From CBDUXZ01 sp965371325 [NCBI: uncultured bacterium] (GTDB taxonomy: Bacteria; JAUYMQ01): DNA of 19,055 nt. This document shows, one piece after another, positions 13,817 through 19,055 of the stretch (the stretch's first letter is position 1; each line of letters opens with the position of its first letter). The translations under genes were made by a program, and so were the position numbers. Location: the NCBI GenBank assembly GCA_965371325.1, contig CBDUXZ010000003.1:1-19055 (forward strand), in the 5' to 3' direction. The notes beneath the pieces were generated by a model. That model searched no databases, was not told the DNA's origin, and was given only the letters and a program-made list of their open reading frames with translations.

Positions 13817-14439
13817 TTCTCTTCCTCCTCGAGTCCGCCCTCGGGAACACTGCCTTTCAAAGTTGCCGCAGTCATGGCGCCGATGAGTTCCTCCACGGGA
13901 ACTCCCATGATGAGTTTTCCAGCCAGGTGCAGTGAGATGACGCCGTGGAGTCCCGCCCAGAGGGTATGGGCCACGACGTCGGGATTGCCCTGCAGGACAC
14001 CCGCTGCGATGGCGTCACCGACAGCGCGCCGCATGGGCGCCCAGGTCCGTTCGGTGACCGCTTCGAGCTCGGGGTAGTCCTCCTCCGTATCCTGCTGAAG
14101 CTCGAACATGATGCGATAGGCGTCCGGCTCGTCGAAGGCGAAGCGGACGTAGGCATCCCCCAGACGCGCGAGCCGTTCCATCGGATCATCCGTGGTGCGG
14201 CTCGCCTCCTCCTGCGCCGCGGCGAAGCGCTCGTAGACGGCGGTTCGCACCGACGCGAAGATCTCTTCCTTCCCCTTGAAGTAGCGGTAGGGGGTCATCG
14301 GGCTGCAACCGAGCTCCGCTGAGATGCCCCGAAGGGTGACCCCTTCGTAGCCATGCTCGGCAAAAAGGTGCGTGCCCGCCGCGATGATACGTTCGCGGAA
14401 GACGTCGATGTCCGTCTGGGTGAGGGCTGCTCTGGGCAT
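13813..14439 (-). CDS. TetR/AcrR-family transcriptional regulator
   Basis: 208 aa from ATG 14437-14439; a longer frame to a TTG at 14475 is really the promoter -35 box. The N-terminal HTH is clear: RIIAAGTHLFAEHGYEGVTL, then RGISAELGCSPMTPYRYFKG and KEEIFASV. The C-terminal ligand domain contains RLGDAYVRFAFDEPDAYRIM and ends in a Glu-rich tail whose codons also form the Shine-Dalgarno of the carotenoid oxygenase. It probably represses its own operon and responds to a hydrophobic ligand, perhaps the oxygenase substrate or product (inference). There is no Shine-Dalgarno before the ATG, consistent with a leaderless message. Confidence 0.9.
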   Translation of the reverse strand: MPRAALTQTDIDVFRERIIAAGTHLFAEHGYEGVTLRGISAELGCSPMTPYRYFKGKEEIFASVRTAVYERFAAAQEEASRTTDDPMERLARLGDAYVRFAFDEPDAYRIMFELQQDTEEDYPELEAVTERTWAPMRRAVGDAIAAGVLQGNPDVVAHTLWAGLHGVISLHLAGKLIMGVPVEELIGAMTAATLKGSVPEGGLEEEEK

Positions 14440-14446
14440 GGGGTAA

Positions 14447-14475
14447 TATTTACTACGTATAATATACGCTGTCAA
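14447..14475 (-). promoter_or_regulatory. TetR-operon promoter with embedded operator
   Basis: Minus strand: perfect -35 TTGACA (14470-14475), 17-nt spacer, weak -10 TAAATA (14447-14452). The predicted start, at about 14440, is next to the TetR ATG at 14439. The spacer contains a perfect inverted repeat, CGTATA-N-TATACG (14456-14468), the right place for repression by the encoded TetR protein. Confidence 0.6.
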
Positions 14476-14524
14476 TAATAATATAATTCAATACTTTTAA
14501 GGAGTTATGAAAATAAAAAGGGAT

Positions 14525-14585
14525 CCCGGCGCGCATGTCATTGCGAGGCAAGAGGTGACGACGCTGAGACCCGCCCGGCGCGCAT
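14525..14585. repeat. Degenerate dispersed repeat, copy 3, flanked by 12-bp direct repeats
   Basis: CCCGGCGCGCAT occurs at 14525-14536 and again at 14574-14585. Between them, GTCATTGCGAGGCAAGAGGT and GACGACG correspond to the reverse complement of copy 1, diverged. The direct repeats look like a target-site duplication. Just beyond is a small palindrome, CATTCAT-CAC-ATGAATG (14583-14599). The rest of 14476-14643 is AT-rich near the TetR promoter and holds no gene I can support. Confidence 0.55.
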
Positions 14586-14643
14586 TCATCACATGAATGA
14601 CGACGGGGGAAAAGGGGAGCGGCTCCTTCAACAAGTCAATAAG

Positions 14644-17600
14644 TCATGCCTGACCCCAATGCCTCCGGCGCGCCAGAAGCGCGCCGCCCGCGAGCAGGAG
14701 CAGGAACAGCCCAACGCCAACGGGCGAGAGTGCCGGAATGCCGATCGCCTGGTGCCCGATCCCCGCGTCGTTGATCGCCGTCGCCGTGATCACGCCTCCG
14801 TCCACCGTCACGAGGTTCCCGGAGACCGTCGCCGTGACACCCCCGGCCGACAAAGTGGGATCGGCATTGATGGCCGCCGCCACTGCCGTGGCCACCTGCG
14901 CCGCTGTCTGTCCATTCGTGGTCGTGACCGACAGGAGCACCGCCCCCACCGTGAAGTCGATCGTCCCCCCCTGCGCCGTCCCCGAGAAGCCCCAGGCCCC
15001 AGACGTTTCAATGGCAGCTCCCAGGATGAACTGGGACAACCCGGCCACAGTGACTGTGATCGTGTTGTTCACCGTGTCGATCGTTTGAGGAGGCTTAACC
15101 CAAATACCCCCGGTGAAATGGTAAACCCCGAAATCAGCTTCGGTAAAGCCCGGCGCCAGGTTCGTATCGTCGTAGCCGATGGTGAGCGTGAGATCTCCCG
15201 TGAAGGTGCCGGTGTAGATGAGTTCCCAGAGCTGCAGCGGGTCGGTGGGAAGGCCGAAGTTGATGCTGCCGGGGTTGCTCACCACCTGGTCGACGTTGGA
15301 GACCGGCGTCAAGACGTACCCCGCCGAGAGGGTCCCGCCGGTCGCGTCATCGAAGGTGAAGTCGATGCCGCCCGGGACGCTCGCGCCCCCGAGCAGAATG
15401 CCGGAGAGGTTCATCCCCGCGGGCACCTGGGCGCTCCCGCTCGTCGGGGTGATCTTGAAGGCGTTGCTACTGTTACCCGCCGCGACGTAGACGTTGCTCG
15501 CGTCATCCACGGCGATGCCGAGGGGCTTGTCGAGGATATTCCCGCAGCTATCCCCGATCGCGTTGATGATTTGGGTAACCACGCCCCCCGGGGTGATCTT
15601 GAAGGCGTTGTCACTGACCACCCCCGAGACGTAGACGTTGCCCGCCCCATCCACGGCGATCCCGTTGGGCTCGTCGAAGGTATTTCCTCCGCCATCCCCC
15701 GTCGCGTCGATGATCTCGGTGATCATGCAGGCGGTCCCGCCCGTGCTACATGTGCCAGGGATCGTGATCTGGAAGACGTTGTCACTGCCACCCCCCCCGA
15801 CGTACACGTTGCCCGACCCATCCACGGCGATCTCTCCGGTCGCGTCGAGGATATTCCCGCCGGGGCCATCATCCCCGTCCGCGTCGATGATCTCGGTGAT
15901 CATGCCCCCCGGGGTGATCTTGAAAGCGTTGTCAGTGTTCGACCCCCCGACGTAGACGTTGTCCGACCCGTCCACGGCAATGCCGACGGGGAGGTCAAGG
16001 GACTTCCCGCCGGGGCCATCCCCGGCCTCGGCGTCGATGATCTCGGTGATGGTGCAGAGGGTGCCGCCGCTTGTTTTGCACGCACCCGGGGTATCGATCT
16101 TGAAGGCGTTATCACTGTTGCGCCCGATGACGTAGACGTTGTCCGCGCCATCCACGGCGATAGATCCGGGCTCGATGAAAATATTCCCGCCGGGGCCATC
16201 CCCGGCCTCGTCGTCGATGATCTCCGTGATCAGGCCCCCGGGCGTGATCCTGAAGGCGTTGTTGCTGAGCCCCCCCGCGACGTAGACGTTGTCCGCGCTA
16301 TCCACGGCGATGCCGAGGGGGAGGTCAAGGCTATTCACGCCATCCCCGGTATCGTCGATGATTTCCGTGATGACGCTCCCCGGGGTGATCTTGAAGACGT
16401 TGTCACTGGTTTCCCCCGTGACGTAGATGTTGCCCGACCCATCCACGGCAATCGCCCGGCCCTCGTTGAGGGCCAGCGCTCCGCCAGCCCCCGTCGCGTC
16501 GATGATCTCGGTGACAGGCTCCGGGATGATCTTGAAGGCGTTGCTACTGTTCCCCGCTGCGATGTAGACGGTGCCCGAGCCATCCACGGCGATGCCGAGG
16601 GGCTTGTCGAGGGTATTCCCTCCGCCATCCCCGGCCGTGTCGATGATCTCGGTGATGGTGCAGAGTGTGCCGCCGCTTGTTTTGCACGGTCCCGGGGTAG
16701 CGATCTTGAAGGCGTTGTCACTGACCACCCCCGAGACGTAGACGTTGCCCGACCCATCCACGGCGATGCCGAAGGGCTCGACAAAGGTATTCCCTCCGCC
16801 ATCCCCCGTCGCGTCGATGATCTCGGTGATCGTGCAGAGAGTCCCGCCCGTGCTGCATGTGCCAGGCATCGTGATCTGGAAGACGTTGTTACTGCCTCTC
16901 CCCCCGACGTACACGTTGCCCGACCCATCCACGGCGATCTCTCCGGTCGCGTCGAGGATATTCCCGCCGGGGCCATCATCCCCGTCCGCGTCGATGATCT
17001 CGGTGATCATGCCCCCCGGGGTGATCTTGAAAGCGTTGTCAGTGTTCGACCCCCCGACGTAGACGTTGTCCGACCCGTCCACGGCAATGCCGACGGGGAG
17101 GTCAAGGGACTTCCCGCCGGGGCCATCCCCGGCCTCGGCGTCGATGATCTCGGTGATGGTGCAGAGGGTGCCGCCGCTTGTTTTGCACGCACCCGGGGTA
17201 TCGATCTTGAAGGCGTTATCACTGTTGCGCCCGATGACGTAGACGTTGTCCGACCCATCCACCGCGATAAAGCCGGCCTCGAGGAAGCTATGTCCCAGTC
17301 TATCCCCGGTCGCGTCGATGATTTCCGTTTTGACGCCGCCAGGCGTGATTTTGAAGACGTTGCTACTGGTCCCCCCCGTGACGTAGACGTTGTCTGCGCT
17401 ATCCACGGCGATGCCGAGGGGCAGGTCAAGGCTATGCACGCCATCCCCGGCCCCGTCGATGATTTCCGTGATGACGCCCCCCGGCTTGATCTTGAAGACG
17501 TTGTCACTGGTTTCCCCCGTGACGTAGACGTTGCCCGACCCATCCACGGCCATACCCAGGGTCTCAAAGAGGCTGCTCCCCCCCCCATCCCCGGTCGTGT

Positions 17601-19055
17601 CGATGATCTCGGTGATCCTCGCCGCGCAGGAGATGTGCGTGAGCCCCGCATCGTTGATCACCGTATCCGTGACGACACCGTTGGTGATCACGCTATCCCC
17701 GTCGACCACCGCCCCGATCCCCGCTGCCGTCAGCGCCGGGTTTCCGTTGATCCGTGCCGCAATCGCCGCGGCCACCTGCGCCGCGCTCTGCCCCGCGGCC
17801 GTAGGCTGCCCCCCCAGGTTCACGCCGTTCACCATGAAGTCGATCGTTCCGCCCGATGCCGTCCCGCTAAAGAACCACGTCAACTCATCGACAATGAGCA
17901 GCGTGGTCTCGTTTGCGGTGTCGTTTGCGGGGATCGGATCGGTCCCGTCAGCGCTCACAGTGGCGCTGTTGGTCGCGAGGCCGTCGACGTTGGCGTCGAC
18001 CGTGAGGGTCACCACCCTGCTGCCGCCGGGGGTGAGTATGCCCAGCGTGCAGGTCGGCGCGCCGGCCGGGTCTTCGGCACAGCCGGTGGTCGAGACCAGG
18101 GAGATGCCGGCCGGCAGCGTGTTGGTCAGCACGACGTTGGTGGCAAGGACCCGGCCGTCGTTGTTGGTGGCCGTCACGGTGTAGGTGAAACTCTCGCCAA
18201 CGACCACGGGGTCGCTGGAGTCAATCTGGGTCACCGAAAGATCAGGACGGCCGATCTCGAAGGCGTTGTCACTGGTTTCCCCCGTGACGTAGACGTTGCC
18301 CGACCCACCCACGGCGATCTCACCGGGCTGGGTGAGGATCCCCCCGAGACCCCCGGTCGCGTCGATGATCTCGGCGATCGTGCAGGGCGTGCCACCGCTT
18401 GTTTTGCATGTTCCCGGGGTAGGGATCATGAAGGCGTTGTTACTGCCGAACCCCGTGAAGTAGACGTTGCCCGACCCATCCACGGCAATGCCAAAGGGGC
18501 CGTCGAGGGTATTCCCACCGCCGTCCCCCGTTGCGTCGATGATCTCGGTGACGACGAAATTGGGGGGGATCTTGAAGACGTTGTCACTGTTCCCCCCCGT
18601 GACGTAGGCGTTGCGCGACCCATCCACGGCAATGCCGAGGGGCTGGTCGAGAATATTCCCTCCGCCATCGCCCGTCGCGTCGATGATCTCAAAGATGCCG
18701 ATCCCGGACTGGATCCTGAAGGCGTTGTCGCTGAGGGCCCCGGCGACGTAGACATCGCCATCCCCATCCACGGCGATGCCGGAGGGGCCGTTGAGGATCC
18801 CCCCGAGACCCCCGGACGCGTCGATGATCTCGGTGATCGTGCAGGGGGTGCCACCGCTTGTTTTGCATGTTCCCGGGGTAGCGATCTTGAAGGCGTTGTC
18901 ACTGATCTGCCCCGTAACGTAGACGTTGCCCGAGCCATCCACGGCAATGCCAGAGGTGTTGTCGAGGGTATTCCCACCGCCGTCCCCCGTCGCGTCGATG
19001 ATCTCGGTGATGGAGCAGAGAGTGCAACCGCTGGTTTTGCATTCTCGCGGGGTCC
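14644..19055 (-). CDS. Giant secreted beta-propeller repeat protein (N-terminus outside window)
   Basis: The frame is open to the right edge; at least 1469 residues are visible and the true start is beyond 19055. N to C: at least five NHL/SBBP-like motifs (18250-19055, consensus GIAVDGSGNVYVTG then SDNAFKI and TEIIDATGDGGGN); a DUF11-like domain (~17900-18250, LSVTQIDSSDP, VVVGESFTYTVTATNNDG); a FSGTASGGTIDF domain (~17640-17890); 14 more motifs as two sets of seven (~15430-17630); a beta-sandwich ending NTITVTVAGLSQFILGA (~15000-15430); a second FSGTAQGGTIDF domain (~14755-15000); and IPALSPVGVGLFLLLLAGGA followed by RRR, an IPTL-CTERM-like sorting signal with TM and basic tail. Such proteins are exported and processed or displayed at the surface; the ligand is unknown. 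Several linkers carry a Cys pair. Confidence 0.85.
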   Translation of the reverse strand, partial: TPRECKTSGCTLCSITEIIDATGDGGGNTLDNTSGIAVDGSGNVYVTGQISDNAFKIATPGTCKTSGGTPCTITEIIDASGGLGGILNGPSGIAVDGDGDVYVAGALSDNAFRIQSGIGIFEIIDATGDGGGNILDQPLGIAVDGSRNAYVTGGNSDNVFKIPPNFVVTEIIDATGDGGGNTLDGPFGIAVDGSGNVYFTGFGSNNAFMIPTPGTCKTSGGTPCTIAEIIDATGGLGGILTQPGEIAVGGSGNVYVTGETSDNAFEIGRPDLSVTQIDSSDPVVVGESFTYTVTATNNDGRVLATNVVLTNTLPAGISLVSTTGCAEDPAGAPTCTLGILTPGGSRVVTLTVDANVDGLATNSATVSADGTDPIPANDTANETTLLIVDELTWFFSGTASGGTIDFMVNGVNLGGQPTAAGQSAAQVAAAIAARINGNPALTAAGIGAVVDGDSVITNGVVTDTVINDAGLTHISCAARITEIIDTTGDGGGSSLFETLGMAVDGSGNVYVTGETSDNVFKIKPGGVITEIIDGAGDGVHSLDLPLGIAVDSADNVYVTGGTSSNVFKITPGGVKTEIIDATGDRLGHSFLEAGFIAVDGSDNVYVIGRNSDNAFKIDTPGACKTSGGTLCTITEIIDAEAGDGPGGKSLDLPVGIAVDGSDNVYVGGSNTDNAFKITPGGMITEIIDADGDDGPGGNILDATGEIAVDGSGNVYVGGRGSNNVFQITMPGTCSTGGTLCTITEIIDATGDGGGNTFVEPFGIAVDGSGNVYVSGVVSDNAFKIATPGPCKTSGGTLCTITEIIDTAGDGGGNTLDKPLGIAVDGSGTVYIAAGNSSNAFKIIPEPVTEIIDATGAGGALALNEGRAIAVDGSGNIYVTGETSDNVFKITPGSVITEIIDDTGDGVNSLDLPLGIAVDSADNVYVAGGLSNNAFRITPGGLITEIIDDEAGDGPGGNIFIEPGSIAVDGADNVYVIGRNSDNAFKIDTPGACKTSGGTLCTITEIIDAEAGDGPGGKSLDLPVGIAVDGSDNVYVGGSNTDNAFKITPGGMITEIIDADGDDGPGGNILDATGEIAVDGSGNVYVGGGGSDNVFQITIPGTCSTGGTACMITEIIDATGDGGGNTFDEPNGIAVDGAGNVYVSGVVSDNAFKITPGGVVTQIINAIGDSCGNILDKPLGIAVDDASNVYVAAGNSSNAFKITPTSGSAQVPAGMNLSGILLGGASVPGGIDFTFDDATGGTLSAGYVLTPVSNVDQVVSNPGSINFGLPTDPLQLWELIYTGTFTGDLTLTIGYDDTNLAPGFTEADFGVYHFTGGIWVKPPQTIDTVNNTITVTVAGLSQFILGAAIETSGAWGFSGTAQGGTIDFTVGAVLLSVTTTNGQTAAQVATAVAAAINADPTLSAGGVTATVSGNLVTVDGGVITATAINDAGIGHQAIGIPALSPVGVGLFLLLLAGGALLARRRHWGQA
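15793..16145 (-). repeat. 353-bp internal repeat, copy in propeller C
   Basis: Read base by base, this stretch matches 16900-17252 with no difference found, at an offset of 1107 bp (369 codons). Similarity continues at lower identity on both sides, over the seven motifs of each propeller. Confidence 0.85.
16900..17252 (-). repeat. 353-bp internal repeat, copy in propeller B
   Basis: Partner of 15793-16145. Boundaries are set by the first mismatches on each side (16899 and 17253). It covers motifs three to five of the propeller. Confidence 0.85.

Noticed and set aside
14505-14528. Terminator at GGGATCCC followed by T-run (minus strand)
   Set aside because: The palindrome has no loop and cannot form a usable hairpin alone; I found no convincing longer stem.
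14507-14596. 29-codon plus-strand ORF after AAGGAG
   Set aside because: The Shine-Dalgarno is only two nt from the ATG and the translation (HVIARQE...) is the dispersed repeat.
14644-19055. CRISPR-like or intergenic tandem repeat array
   Set aside because: The repeats vary in length and keep one open frame encoding propeller motifs; there are no uniform spacers.

Overview
The window is high-GC bacterial chromosome, probably from an uncultured proteobacterial or 'deltaproteobacterial'-type lineage. The basis is the mix of families (LLM oxidoreductase plus alpha/beta hydrolase, carotenoid oxygenase, IPTL-CTERM-like sorted surface protein, sigma70-like promoters) and dispersed repeats of the class that translates as 'HVIARSEATKQS'. 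The taxon call is low confidence. No rRNA, tRNA, CRISPR array, transposase or integrase was seen.

Left block (1-3981, minus strand): the N-terminal part of a polysaccharide flippase runs off the left edge. Ahead of it, translationally coupled, is an inner-membrane sulfatase-like enzyme with its own promoter, and ahead of that an EamA/DMT transporter. The EamA gene sits behind a leader with a sigma70-like promoter, a 45-codon ORF and an intrinsic-terminator hairpin only about 30 nt before the EamA start. The layout suggests a surface polysaccharide or envelope unit plus an exporter that may be controlled by attenuation.

Plus-strand metabolic block (4185-6619): an alpha/beta hydrolase and an LLM flavin monooxygenase form a tight pair, followed by a GFA-family zinc protein. 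From about 6635 to 7690 the sequence becomes AT-richer and carries a small basic protein of unknown function, a strongly structured stretch, a complete GIY-YIG endonuclease domain protein and a strong terminator. Directly after it lies a 5'-truncated second GFA gene. This looks like a small mobile or homing-type module placed between, and at the cost of, tandem GFA paralogues. It is the best candidate for something undescribed in the window.

Plus-strand block (8044-11306): a four-TM protein, a carboxymuconolactone decarboxylase/AhpD-like protein, an AlkA-like DNA glycosylase and a secreted S1/P1 nuclease-phospholipase C family enzyme. The last two are coupled by TAATG. Dispersed palindromic repeats lie in the two intergenic gaps.

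Minus-strand operon (14439 to 11268): a TetR repressor, likely leaderless and autoregulated, overlaps a carotenoid oxygenase by ATGA. A RecB/Cas4-like Fe-S nuclease-fold protein follows 29 nt later, and its 3' end overlaps the convergent secreted enzyme gene by 39 bp.

Right end (14644-19055, minus): the C-terminal ~1470 residues of a giant secreted beta-propeller protein. Two complete seven-motif propellers arose by a ~1.1-kb duplication and still share a 353-bp stretch that I read as identical. They are followed by anchor-type domains and a C-terminal sorting/membrane signal.
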